64,000 nucleotides of DNA. Origin: Rotaria socialis. Taxonomy: Eukaryota > Rotifera > Eurotatoria > Philodinida > Philodinidae. Location: assembly GCA_905331475.1 (NCBI GenBank), contig CAJNYU010000003.1:62001-126000 (forward strand), in the 5' to 3' direction. Shown here one piece after another: positions 1-10,832 of the stretch (positions are counted from its first letter, which is position 1; every line of letters begins with the position of its first letter). The position numbers and the translations under genes are program-made. The notes under the pieces are model-generated. The model was given only the letters and a program-made list of their open reading frames with translations. It had not been told where the DNA came from and made no database searches.

Positions 1-183
1 CTAGCTAAATCGCTTACTATGTATAGATATATATTCTCTTTTTTTTCATTTTGGTATTGAATTATTTTTAAAAAAATTACGAAAGAATGTTTTAGCTTGT
101 AATTTCGAGTTTTGTAACTGTAAAAGAAGTTCGTCGATTGTGTCTGAATAATATAGACAAAAGAAAAAGAAAACAAACAATAA

Positions 184-1960
184 TTAACGTAAGACAAGTT
201 TCGAAAGAGGATTGCTTAACGAAAATAAGAGAGAGTCTGACATGCGTGCCGATGCTGTTTTAGTCGTACCTGTCTCAGATGATCTTGTTGGTGGTAGAGG
301 ATGATAGACGGAAGCTAAATGTTCGAGTTGTTCATCAGTTAGAACATGAAGAGATCCCGTTCTATCATCTTCATCGTCCGTTATTTGTGATGAATAACCA
401 TCACTGGTTTTTCTTTGATGTCGTTTTGAGAAAACTTGGTTTGATTGTTGATCTGAATTGATGATAACAATTTGCGGTGGTGGTTCTTGCGAATGAAGAA
501 GAAATTCATCATTAAAATTTGTTGGTGTTTTTTCGTCGCCTTCAGGTGAAGTTCGACCACTTGTATTTGCGAATATTCCTGCTGGCAATTGTTCTGTGCG
601 TAGTAAACATGAACGAAGCAATTGTTCAGGGCGGTTTAAGCGTTTTGAAGAATTTATTCTAGGTGAATTCGTTGGACTTGTTTTAACCGGTGATGGTGGC
701 GATTTTTTCTAAATAATATTAACAAAAAAAAAAAATAGTAAAGTACGTTGACATGTTAAGTATAAGTTTGATTCACTATCTTCGATAGAAATATAGCTGA
801 ATTCTAAAAATAAACGACATACGAGTTCTGTACAAGTTAATTGTTCTTCGCCGACATCATCTGTTCGGTCATCAATTTCACTAGGTAATTTTCCTTGATT
901 TCGAAGTGCATGGATTTCATTACTGATTCTTTCAAGGTTACGTAATGATTCTTGATATTGTGTTTTAGCTTCGTTAACACATTTCTCAAGACCATAAACT
1001 TTTCGTTTTTGAAACTAAAATATTATTTCAAATAAATAACAAAAAGTCAATGTCGGATTCATACGTCTAATTCTTTGTGATATTCAGCCTTTTTTTCATA
1101 ATAAGGTCTTAAAGAAGCAAAAAAAAGAATAAAGATTTATTTATTATGCAGCAAAATATATTTTACTGTGATTTATTGATCGCACGTCGATAATTTTTCT
1201 GTAACTTTTCAACTAATTTGTTGACTTCGTAATAAGCTTGTTCAGCACGCTGCTGTTCTAAATCAGCGTCATATTTATCTCGTTCAGCATCAGTTGCCTT
1301 AAGAAATAAAACGAGATTTTTTCTTATATTCCAATAAAATTACATTAACAAACTTTTGCAAGAGCATGACCATATGTTTCATTCCATGTTTCTGCATTTT
1401 GATTTGATTTTTCTGCTGCATCAATATAATCAGCCTAAAGTATATTAATGAGATTTTTAAGTATCAAACAAAAAACGACTTACTGAAGCCACAGCTAATT
1501 CTTTTGCAGCAACATGTAAAGCTTGTGCACGTTCAAATCGATGTTTTGCTTTCATTAATGCTTCTTTTACATTACGAACTTGAAGTCGAGCTTCATAATA
1601 ACTTCGCGCTTTACTTACAGCTGATCCGATCGTTTTCTCCAATTGTACTAAATCATCTTCAGCTAGATCGGCAAATTCTTTTAGAGTTTTTCGAGCTTCC
1701 TATAAATAAGAAATAAATGTTGATAGGAACTAAACGAAAAAATTTAATTACATCGAGCTGTAATTCTAAATGATTGATTGCTTCATTCGCATGATTTAAT
1801 CGTTCTAATTCAATCTGCAATAAAAATAAATAAAAAACAAGATGACAAGCGTCAATATTAGAATTGAAAGATCACAAACCTGAACTCTTGGATCAAGCTC
1901 ATCGTCATTCTCAGAGGCTAAATTCGATTCATCGATTTTAGTATCTGCAAAATCAGCCAT
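184..1960 (-). CDS. SH3BP5: SH3BP5-like coiled-coil protein (RAB11 guanine-exchange factor family)
   Basis: Multi-exon gene read from the start codon at 1958-1960 (MADFADTKIDES) to the TAA at 184-186. Exons separated by introns of about 50-70 bp give a continuous coiled coil that follows vertebrate SH3BP5: an opening ELDPRVQ, a middle segment around 1500-1690 (SKARSYYEARLQVRN, KHRFERAQALHVAAKE), and a later block near 840-1010 with NLERISNEIHALR, matching the family's NLEMISDEIHERR. The last exon (184-708) encodes a low-complexity Ser/Thr-rich tail, as in the family. SH3BP5 and its nematode homologue REI-1 act as RAB11 exchange factors on recycling endosomes, and the vertebrate protein also binds BTK and mitochondrial JNK; those roles are family knowledge. 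The start lies 29 bp downstream of the phosphomevalonate kinase stop, behind a T-rich tract ending in CAG at 1968-1969. Assignment is strong; individual small exon edges are approximate. Confidence 0.88.
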
Positions 1961-1989
1961 ACATAATCTGAAAGAAAAAAAAATGCGGA
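1961..1989 (-). promoter_or_regulatory. Intercistronic region with splice-acceptor-like tract
   Basis: Only 29 bp separate the PMVK stop codon from the SH3BP5-like ATG on the minus strand. The spacer is essentially a run of T, then CTTTCAG (AG at 1968-1969), then a 7-nt leader before the ATG. This is the form expected of a trans-splicing acceptor inside an operon. It could also be the 3' end of a cis intron of an upstream leader exon; a transcript 5' end would decide. Confidence 0.5.
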
Positions 1990-2639
1990 CTAAGAATTTA
2001 TCATCTCAATAAGATTATTCATTTGTTCATGAAAACTATCAGTATCATTATTCGAAAATACGAAAGTCCACTGAACATTTTTATCAAGTTGACATTCCGA
2101 TTCTGAATCGTCAATATTAGATGTAAAAATCCAACCACGCATTTTACGCGTGTCAATCGATGCTTCAATACGAACAAGTAATAAACGATCGGAAAAATAT
2201 TTTTGAAAAAAATCAATATCTGTATAACGTCGAATATCACAAATAATCCATATTGGATTTATCGAACACATTTCATGCTTTTGTTCAATAGCCAAACGAC
2301 AGAAAATTGACGGATCTTCATCTCGTTTCTCTTCACCCCATCTAAAATAAAAATACAATTGAAAATTTTCATTTCAGAATTAAAAAAAATGAGTATATAC
2401 CTAATCATATCTTTTCGATAATTTTCTTTATACGAAGATGAATCTAATAATTGTTCACCATTGATTTGATTTAATCGAGCATACTCTAATTTCAATGGTT
2501 CACTTAGATGTAGAGGTACAGCTTGGAGTTGTTCAGCTAATTTTTCCCCGATATAATCTTTTCCAGATTTACGCTTACCAGAAAGAAGAATAATTTTTTT
2601 TACATTGGAATATTTAGACTTATCAAATGATGTATTCAT
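1990..2639 (-). CDS. PMVK: Phosphomevalonate kinase, animal type
   Basis: Two exons, 2401-2639 and 1990-2341, joined by a 59-bp GT-AG intron; ATG at 2637-2639, TAG at 1990-1992. The product (about 195 aa) carries the P-loop LLSGKRKSGKDYIGE near its N-terminus, then the family block SYKENYRKDMIRWGEEKR that spans the splice junction, and later PIWIICDIRRYTDI and RGWIFTSNIDDSESECQLD, all closely matching animal phosphomevalonate kinase, which is about the same length. The enzyme converts 5-phosphomevalonate and ATP to 5-diphosphomevalonate in isoprenoid and sterol synthesis. The animal form belongs to the NMP-kinase-like fold rather than the GHMP kinases of fungi and bacteria. A polypyrimidine/AG site (CTATTTCTAG) sits 11 nt before the ATG. 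No polyadenylation signal is obvious between its stop and the SH3BP5-like start. Confidence 0.95.
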
Positions 2640-2652
2640 TTATTATTGATCT

Positions 2653-3912
2653 AGAAATAGGTTTTGTCTGTACTTATCTAATGCAAGTCAGGTGACTTCA
2701 AGATATCAAAGGTACTTTGTTTAGAAAAATTGAATAGTCAGAAATTTTCAATAAATTTATGAAAAGATATCTTTCATACAAACCTAACTTCAGTCCATTT
2801 TTACAGTATCAACAAGCAACATTTACATAAATATTTTCTTTTCATGCAAATAAATATGTCTATCTTTGATAGTTTAGCGAAACCGATAAGAAGCCATAGA
2901 AATATAGTTTTTAATTGGCGTGCATCGAAAATAACGACAATAATAAAATGATGTTAAATTGAATGAATCGATATTAGAAGATAATTATATTAACGAAGAA
3001 ATGCATTTATTCTCTCATATGAATCAAAAACATTATTTTCGATTTTTATGTCGAATAGAAAAAGGTCTTTGCTATTCAAATATATTCACTTTATCAGTGA
3101 TATTTACATTATAAAAGATCATTTATTAATTATATATTTTAGAATGACTGACTATTGGTAGATAGTTGAGAAATTGACAAAACACTGAATATCATATAGA
3201 GATGTCGCTAAGGATATTTAAAAAAAATAAGGAACTTTTTCTTTGCTCACATGTGTGAGCAACAGTCATATTGCAATAATTTGCTCCAATCGTTTTCTCA
3301 CAAAACTAAAAAACAGTAGTTCTTCGTGTATAATCTTATAGCTGGCACATACGATAGCATTTGGTTGGTCGTATATAGAGAACACAGTTGTGTTTACAGA
3401 AGTCTAAAGACTGCGTCTTTGCGATATCAATCATGCAGATTACCATGTAGAAAAGAAGATCTACGTTATCATTACTGTTATCTAAGTCGATTGAACCTAT
3501 AAAAAAATGACACAATAATCTGCTCGATATAAGCAAATAGGATTTAGATAAATTGCCTCTGATCTCACTTTGCAGGCTTCTTTTTTGTGTTTAAATCAAC
3601 ATGCTCACGTTTATTTTTTTTTAATTAACCTGCACACACATGGAATATTTACAAAGATGAAAACAGCAAAACAAAACGAATTAATAACTCTAACAATAAA
3701 TAAATGTAATGAATTTTTCTTCTGAACATATTATACACAGAATCTTATTAACAGTATAAATTCTGTAAGCGAATGTTGCATTCATTTTTAAATATTCGAT
3801 TGAAAATTGCACGATGCTTAATTAAAGAAAACTGAATGATATTACGAAACAGTCGCTTTCCAATATCACACGTCAGCAGTAAGATGTATTCTCTTACTCT
3901 TTGATATATACC
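2653..3912. other. AT-rich intergenic spacer
   Basis: I see no convincing coding frame, RNA gene or repeat here; it separates the PMVK start from the CG-rich hairpin element. The 66-codon minus-strand frame near 3336-3536 has no recognisable content. Confidence 0.5.
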
Positions 3913-4129
3913 TAGGTCGAGTATTACGGCGACTAGAAATGATCGTTCACGACCGAAAACGCTAACGTAAACTATCGTTTCCGACCGTAAGTTGACGTTT
4001 TGGCATGCACCGTATTACGACCGTATTTTACCGTGTCGTAAATGGCTGATCACGATCATAATACGGTGCATACCAAACGGCACAAATATTAACTGAAACG
4101 GCCGTTTACGACCATGTGTCTTTCACCTG
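3913..4129. repeat. CG-rich foldback element, copy 1 (217 bp)
   Basis: The segment runs from TAGGTCGAGTATTACGG to an end in CACCTG, so its termini are imperfect inverted repeats (TAGGT / ACCTG). Inside, ACCGTATTACGACCGTA is mirrored by ATAATACGGTGCAT, and CCGTTTACG/CGTAAA words recur, so it should fold into a long hairpin. CpG density is far above the surrounding AT-rich DNA. The same kind of segment, with CAGGT/ACCTG ends and the same word set, lies at 16855-17129. No protein is encoded. I infer a small non-autonomous mobile element; its superfamily is unknown. Confidence 0.6.
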
Positions 4130-4159
4130 GGCTCATTTTATTTGGATGTTTCCTACCTG

Positions 4160-4420
4160 GTTCTTTTTTACCGAAAAACAAAAGAAAAAATATATTCGTT
4201 ATTTTGTTCAGGAGTTAGGTTGGGATGATATCTCTCACTATGATAATAAGTGACGAAAAATCACTATATGATTTTATTTTTCGTTATTGGAATAAATTTG
4301 TGTTTCATCTTGGATCACCAATTGAAGCAACATACTTGGACAGCATACTTAGCTTCAAAATCCCCAGATAAAATTTGGTATCGAAGTATGGGGCTCAGAA
4401 AATGTAGTTTCTTTCTAAAC
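4160..4420 (+). pseudogene. Short unrecognised gene relic
   Basis: Two adjacent open stretches in different frames read as plausible protein: YIRYFVQELGWDDISHYDNK, stopping at about 4250, then SLYDFIFRYWNKFVFHLGSP and IEATYLDSILSFKIPR in the next frame. Codon content and hydrophobic pattern look protein-like, and together they suggest one short sequence interrupted by a frameshift. I do not recognise the family. It begins about 35 bp after the CG-rich element. Confidence 0.3.
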
Positions 4421-4885
4421 AGACTATCAAAGAGAGCTGAACATAGTAAAAATGATTGGCTAATTTTTAGAAGCAATCACAAGAAGTAACATGAGTATTT
4501 TAAAATTTCAACATTACATTTGGATATGTTTATATATAAATACTTTCTATTCGCTCCTTAATTTTTTACAATTTAAATCATTTTAAAAAAAGTAAAAAAA
4601 TAAAACATAGGTGACGCTTACTGTTAGGAGTGTGAAATAAAACTTTTTGTTCGTACGTGAATCCCATAATGAGATCCGCTCTATTCTATTGTTAAACGTT
4701 ATACTTTTTTCTTTCTTAATCAATCTTATTGCTAAAATTATTATTCTTTCGTTTGTTTAAATCGTTAAACTGATGTTATATAGTTATGTAATATATCTCT
4801 TTTTTTCTCCTTCTTTACTTTTATTTATGTGAACCTGTACATGGCACATTAGAATAAATGAAACAAAAAAAAAAAACATAACTAT

Positions 4886-6871
4886 CTACGAATAATTTAA
4901 GGAAGAACAAGAAAGATATCGTCGAGCTTGTTCGTTCATATAACGTTGGTCACGTGTTTGACCAGTTAAAATTTCTGTGTAAGTTGGATTATACTAAATA
5001 ATAAAAGTTACATTAGATCAATTTTTGTTGTTATACTTACACCCAATTTATCTGGTAGATTTATTGACAAATCATATTTATCTAAACAAATTGTCGAATG
5101 GTTTTCGTTGATAACCGATTCAGACAATGGAAGAAGATATTCACTAGAATATGAAAAAAAATTACTAGGTTAGATTCGACTTTTTAAAATTTACTTGAAA
5201 CAATCTTGTTTTGGACTTGGTGTCAAACGTATTAAATGAGGCTAAAAGAAAAATCGATAGAATATCAAGAGAGATAGGTAATTTTTATTTCGGCATACTC
5301 GCTCTGGCGTATTAAGTATATGATATTTTGAAGGTGATGATGCATGTGGTGGTGGTGAAATATTCATATTTTCACTTGTTTTAATTAGAAATTGATCATC
5401 ATTGGAAAATAAATTTATATCAGTTGATAATAAAGATAAATGTGGCGATGATGCATAGGCAAATACAGGTAATGACGATGATCTAAATGGTGGATGTGAT
5501 AAATAATAATCAATCGATGAATGAGAATGGAATAATGATAGATGATGATGTTCATCCGATTGAGAATGTTGACTTGACGTTGTATAATTAACCGATGATG
5601 ATAACATTGGCGATGGATGAGAACCAAAAAGTAAATGATCGACATCTTGAGAAGAATGATGTTGAAGATCAGTAGAGATTTCCGAAGATGATAAACACTA
5701 AAATTAAACGGATAATGTTATTTTTGATTGACTATCGAGATTAAAATTTACCTGTAATGGACCAGGATAGATCGTTGATGTAAGATCAAAATTATTGCTT
5801 TGATTTGTAGTTGAATAAAATCGATGATAATTAGTATTACTGTTCACAATTGGCACATGACTTTCTGTTTTTATGACACGTAAAGGTGATAATATATTCT
5901 CTGTTGAAGTGTTTTGTATATCTGATGTATGCATTTGTAATGGTCGATTGGTTATCGTATTGAGTGGCGTTCGAGATGAACGATTCGGTTTTGCTGACAT
6001 TGGTTGATCAAGATTTGGCCATGAAAAATCAGATGGAATTCTAAGAACGAAAAAAATACATTTGTAAAAGAGAAATACGTTTTCGATTGAATGGGTATAA
6101 TTACAATACAGTCCAATCAAGTCCTTGTTTCTTTAAATTTTCGACTTCTAAATAAAATTTCTTTTTCATTGAAGAATTCCAATGATTTTTAATTGAATTA
6201 TCTGATCGTCCATTAAAATATCTGGCGATTTCAGCCCATTTATTACCAAAATGTTGATGTAATATAAATAGGCGAAGATTTTCTTCAGTTGTCCATGGAT
6301 TTTTATTGATTAATGGATTAAGATGATTGTGCCATCTAAAATAAATTTTTAATTTAATCTTTCTTCGAGATCAATTACCTTTCGCGACATTGCTTTCCAA
6401 CACGTCCTTTTAATTCTTTGGCAATTAAACTCCATTGTCTGGCTCCATAATCATGTACAAGTTCAACAACTTTTTTATCTTCTTCATCAGTCCATGGTCC
6501 TTTGGTTATAGATGGATCAAGAAAACGTTCCCAACGATGTTGACATTGAGCATCTGTACGATCGTTACCAACATATTTCGATATACACGACCAATCTTTT
6601 AAACCATGATGCGATGATATAAATTCTCTTAAACGATCATCCTAGAAAACAAAAATGATTTAAAAATAGATGAACGAAGATATTACCTCGTCTTTAGCCC
6701 ATTTCTTGTATGATTTTTTTCTTGCTGCAAATATCTTTTGGATTGTTGGTAAATTTTCATTATTATCTAATTCATCTTCTGTAAAACTACTTCGACTCCA
6801 ACTTTGTCTAAATACAAAATAAAAATTTACACTAGAATATTTAATTAAATTTCTTACCGTTTCGTGATCAT
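4886..6871 (-). CDS. MYB: Three-repeat MYB transcription factor (c-MYB/A-MYB/B-MYB type)
   Basis: Nine exons with consistent GT-AG borders: 6858-6871, 6687-6807, 6641 down to 6379, 6105-6335, 5752-6040, 5299-5697, 5195-5241, 5041-5143 and 4886-4993. The N-terminal half carries three tandem MYB repeats: R1 (KKWAKDEDDRLREF ... DWSCISKYVG ... QCQHRWERFLDP), R2 (KGPWTDEEDKKVVELV ... RQWSLIAKELKGRVGKQCRERW) and R3 (KNPWTTEENLRLFILH ... NKWAEIARYFNGRSDNSIKNHW), with the spaced tryptophans of the fold and an R2-R3 linker typical of animal MYB. These repeats bind the AACNG-type site. The C-terminal half is Ser/His-rich and less conserved. Animal MYBs regulate cell-cycle and progenitor genes. The ATG follows the acceptor-like TTTTCTTAG by 2 nt. 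The first exon codes for only 14 nt. Confidence 0.95.
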
Positions 6872-9316
6872 TCCTAAGAAAATGCCTCAGTGTGTGTGGT
6901 CAATTTGTTCGTCGGAGAGTAGACAATGAACGTTCGCTTGTCCGGTCGTTCGTTCTTTTTTTTCTTCTTCTTTCCTCGACTGCTGTGTTCGCTGAAAATT
7001 CGATAGGCAAAACGAAATTAGACGGGATAGCGTCAATCGAATATTGGAAGAAGGAAGGAAAAAAGTGTGAGAACACACATGCTTCAATATCTAGCAATGA
7101 CGCTATGAACAAAAAAAACAGAAGCTTTGCGTTCTTGCTAAGTGAAAAAGACAGGTTACTCTTGCGAATCGGAAACATCTGCTATGTGTATGATGAAATT
7201 CAATTAATGAACTCGTTCTTTTGATGTGTTCAAATAGACGGATCGAATAGGAAGTAAACGAACAGAGATCAAAAACCTGAATTTATTGAAAAAGTTAAAA
7301 GGAATACTGACATCTATATGATATTGACTATATAAAAGAACGGAGCGAACCAGATATGTTATTGTTTCTAATCATCTTGACGGTGTGAGTGTGAGTGCGT
7401 ATAAGGACAAGTGGTGATTACATGAAAAATCTACACCCTCAAGACAGTCTTGACTCAATTAGTTAGAATAGTTATGTGTTGATAAGTGGATTGAAATTAT
7501 GTATATTTTATTTATTTCAAATTATTAAAATAATGATACACAACGAATGGATGCATTTTCATGCGCAATAGGAACGTTGGATAATGAAAATATAGTGTCC
7601 ACATGTCCATGTATGCATTTTTGTGATAACTTCTCCGACGGATTTATATCTTTTTCACAACTCTTCGTAAACTCTTGCTCATTGTCTTTCATTCATTGGG
7701 CAAATACTTGACGAAATTTCATTATTTCACTTTCTGAATAAGTGCTTTCCGTTCAGAAATCTATTATAGATCCTTGTGGCTGTTCAGAAAGAGAAGTAGC
7801 ACACTCACACCCACACCCTAGGCTGACTGAGAAATTGTTTAATACTAAGTACAGAATACAAAATAGTTCAAAAGAAAAAAGAATTCGTAAAGTGATCATG
7901 TACTAGTTTCGGATTTTTAGTGAAGTTTTAGTTAGATATAAAAGCTGCATAGAGATATATACCCCTGGAGAAAATAAGTTTCACTCTGTATTTTGAGGAT
8001 ATTGTTACCAAAAGAACATATTTTTTTAAAAGTAACGACATATTCTGAAAGCCCGTGAAATTTTACACCATCCTGTGTATATGCATTTTCATCTATACTT
8101 ATTTATTATCAGAAAAAAATTGTGAAAAATAATAAGCGATGAATGCTAATTATCAGAACAATAAAATTAGGTTGAGATTTTTTGGGAAGTCATGTCCATA
8201 ATCTGAAACGTCTCCTTTAATTATGAGAAATAGTATTTGTCTTTTTCAAAGCTTGTGATCTACTTTATTGTTATTTATCGATTTGTGAAAAACTTTTATA
8301 ATGATCCTCGAATTAGCGACTTATTTCAGTAGAAAAAATTACATAAGGATCTTGGCTACGGCTGAACTGTTGATAACAGCTTCATTAAAACAATTTTTGA
8401 GCAGAGCAGTTAAAAAACACCATAACAATTGAACAGAAGCGGTGTATAAAATGTCCTCTTTTTTTGTCATTTTTTTATCGAAAATCCTATATTTTTGACA
8501 ACCTTGATCCTCTAAGGAGGAGGCTAGCTTGACACTATTAGGTTATTCCCTTCTTCATATGTTTAATTTAAAAAAAGATATCTTTTTTATTCTTATTTTT
8601 GATTTTAAGTATTTTATCAAGAACAACAAATAGCTCAACTAATCACTTCTCAATATTATCAACTGATTAAATTTCATTCTACATTCAGTTGAAAGTATAC
8701 TATATTACAAATACTATTTTCATTTTAGGTATTGCATCAATATTATTGATTTGTTCAACAAAATATGCTTTGAGACGATCACTTCATATCCTTCTTCGTA
8801 GGTTTAGTTTAAAAAAAAGTCAATTCAATACCATTAGTATCAACTGATACTACTAGTCTATTTCTATTGATGATGACTTCTGGTTATGAGTTAAAATCTC
8901 TCGTAAATTTAAATTTAAAATAAAATAAAGCGTTCTAGAACAAGATTATTATTACAATAATATCCATTTTCTTTCATTTATCTATTAATTAATCCAATTT
9001 CATTTTAAAATTTAGTGAAACGAGCATTTTTTAAAAGACCAAAACTTTTATTCTGAAATATTGATATCTATTAAGTATTCGTTTGTTGAAATGAATAAGT
9101 TTATTATCTTTGAAATATAAGTTAAAAACTTTTAGAAGAAAAATCTATTTAATACGCAGAAATGGTTAAAAATCATTATTTTGATAATTGGCATTTAACT
9201 AAGTTTTGTTGTTGATTTTTTTGTTAATTTTTCAAAATTCCTTTGGCTTTATCTAGGAAACCAAACAAAGAAAAAAATTAATATTTTAAGATAGGATTTG
9301 CTAGAAGACTAGTCAA
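6872..9316. other. AT-rich spacer with telomere-like tracts
   Basis: No supported gene. The frames at 6887-7224 on both strands overlap each other and read as Ser/Lys-rich noise. Two short G/T-biased tracts occur: GGTGTGAGTGTGAGTGCG at 7382-7399 on the plus strand and its kind on the minus strand at 7802-7821 (contains CACACCCACACCC). Around 8549-8579 and 8789-8820 a diverged direct repeat (CTTCTTCATATGTTTAATTT type) recurs at about 240 bp. Confidence 0.45.
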
Positions 9317-9641
9317 CATTCTTGAAGAAAAAGTCTTGAGTTTTAGATTCAATTATCTCAAAAGAAAGACCTTACAGAGTTTGTATTAAATCCAAAATAT
9401 GACATTTTTAGTAAAAGCTATTACTAAATTAACACTCGAAAGAATAAAGTCGTTCTGTACGATATTAAGAGTAAAAAAAAAAACTTTTTTTTTCTAATCT
9501 GATAAATCCTGTTTTTCAGAGCGCATCTCATACTCAACAATATTTATCAGATCGAACTCATGTTTTGGATTTAATACTAACCCTATAAGGCCTTTTACTG
9601 AGATAATTAAATTTAAAATCAAGACTTCTTCTCCAGTCAAG
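9317..9641. repeat. Imperfect inverted repeat, arms of about 85 bp
   Basis: The arm at 9317-9402 (CATTCTTGAAGAAAAAGTCT ... TATTAAATCCAAAATATG) matches the reverse complement of 9559-9641 at roughly three quarters of positions by eye. Further in, AATCTGATAAAT (near 9497) pairs with ATTTATCAGATC (near 9543). The whole 325-bp segment could fold into a hairpin. It encodes no protein; an old miniature inverted-repeat element or a hairpin transcript are both possible. Confidence 0.5.
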
Positions 9642-9851
9642 TAGCTTTTCCCCTTGTCAATTTTCTGACGAATTCTCTTCTAAGAAGCTGTCAAGCTTAT
9701 AAAATACGTATCATAATCGTCTCGGTTTTCTTTTATACAACAATAGTTCGATTCTTGATCATCCTCAGATTTAGCGGATAAGATGATGCTCATGCTTTTG
9801 CTTTCGGGCTCCGTGAAATCTTTCATAGCTTTTTCGAACTATAATGATTGA

Positions 9852-9928
9852 GAAAATGATTTTGCTATTAAATATATCTGTACAGTATANGAAAATGATT
9901 TTGCTATTAAATATATCTGTACAGTATA
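9852..9928. repeat. 38-bp direct repeat across a single N (assembly join)
   Basis: The same 38 bases, beginning GAAAATGATTTTGC and ending ACAGTATA, occur at 9852-9889 and 9891-9928 on either side of the one N at 9890. This is what results when two overlapping contig ends are joined without collapsing the overlap, so it is most likely an artefact rather than a biological duplication. Confidence 0.8.
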
Positions 9929-10148
9929 AAGAAAAGAAAATAATACTTTTTCTATAATTTTTGGAGCATTGGTTGCATTCATCTTGAGCTTTGCTCGGCC
10001 ATTCATATATATATCTAGACAAAAATATCGTAAAAACTGATTATGATCAGCACATAAGAAGAATAAGAAAGAGTGAGTCAATGAATGTACAAGATAACCT
10101 TAAAGTGAGAAGCATAGACTTAAAGAGCGAATTACATGAAAAAAAAAT

Positions 10149-10226
10149 GCGGGTGTGTGAGGGTGTGGGTGTGTGGGTGCGGACGTTACAACAGTTTTTA
10201 ATCAGACCCGCACACCCACACCCTCA
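10149..10226. repeat. Inverted pair of telomere-like GTGTGGG tracts
   Basis: A plus-strand G/T tract at 10149-10182 (contains GAGGGTGTGGGTGTGTGGG) is followed 25 bp later by a C/A tract at 10207-10226 (CCGCACACCCACACCCTCAG). The two are complementary over most of their length and would form a stem with a short loop. The repeat unit resembles TGTGGG, reported as the bdelloid telomere repeat. Confidence 0.6.
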
Positions 10227-10358
10227 GATAGATCAGGTTCATAATTTTCTACTTTTTGTTCAACAGTGGGTTTTAATGGATGTGAACAACAACGAATTAA
10301 TTTTTGATTAACTGAGAAAAACAAAATGAAGAAAAGGAATACTGGAAGAATTCAATAC

Positions 10359-10823
10359 CAATTCGGTATAGAAATGGTTTATAAGAATTAACTTTTGTTT
10401 GTAAAGCTAACATCATTTTAATTCCAGATGAACATGTTATTGCTTGTGGTTTAGATTGATACCATGGATAACAATCAATTGCCATTACAGTTAAATGTTC
10501 AAGTAAAGCCATATATTCTTCCACAATCTAAAGAAAAAAAATGAAATTTTTATATTGATCATTTCAATAACAATCGCTTAAAGTACTTCAACTAAATTTG
10601 ATAAATCATAAAATCGTTCATCAAATACATTCATCATTTGTGATAATATCATTGTTGGCATTGCGATTTGTTCACAAGGTTGAATAAGACTAACAAACAT
10701 AAACTTTACATCTTCTTGTTCCATCAAGTTTACAATCCTAGGAAAATCAATTTATCAAAATCCAAGAAAAGAATTCTCATCTTGCATTTGGAAATATTTC
10801 ATACCCATTGCTAAAATCTCGAA
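10359..10823 (-). pseudogene. Unidentified gene fragment with intact splice sites
   Basis: Two clear exons, 10587-10737 and 10359-10527, have proper GT-AG borders and join in frame to give about 107 residues, including KFMFVSLIQPCEQIAMPTM and EEYMALLEHLTVMAIDCYP, then ITCSSGIKMMLALQTKV. A third short piece (LEIRDFSNG, ending near 10812) can be spliced upstream across a 66-bp intron but is closed by a stop. I do not recognise the family. The fragment abuts the HMG-CoA reductase relic on the same strand with no intact start or end, so it is most likely a remnant; it could instead be the 3' part of a gene broken at an assembly join. Confidence 0.4.
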
Positions 10824-10832
10824 TTTCTAATT

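Noticed and set aside
6887-7224. Overlapping ORFs on both strands upstream of MYB
   Set aside because: Low-complexity Ser/Lys content, no splice or homology support, lying in the promoter region of MYB.
7960-8095. Possible Tc1-like terminal repeat (CCCCTGGAGAAAATAAGTTT)
   Set aside because: I could not find a matching inverted partner at any sensible distance.
9852-9928. 38-bp tandem duplication
   Set aside because: It straddles a single N and is best explained as an uncollapsed contig overlap.
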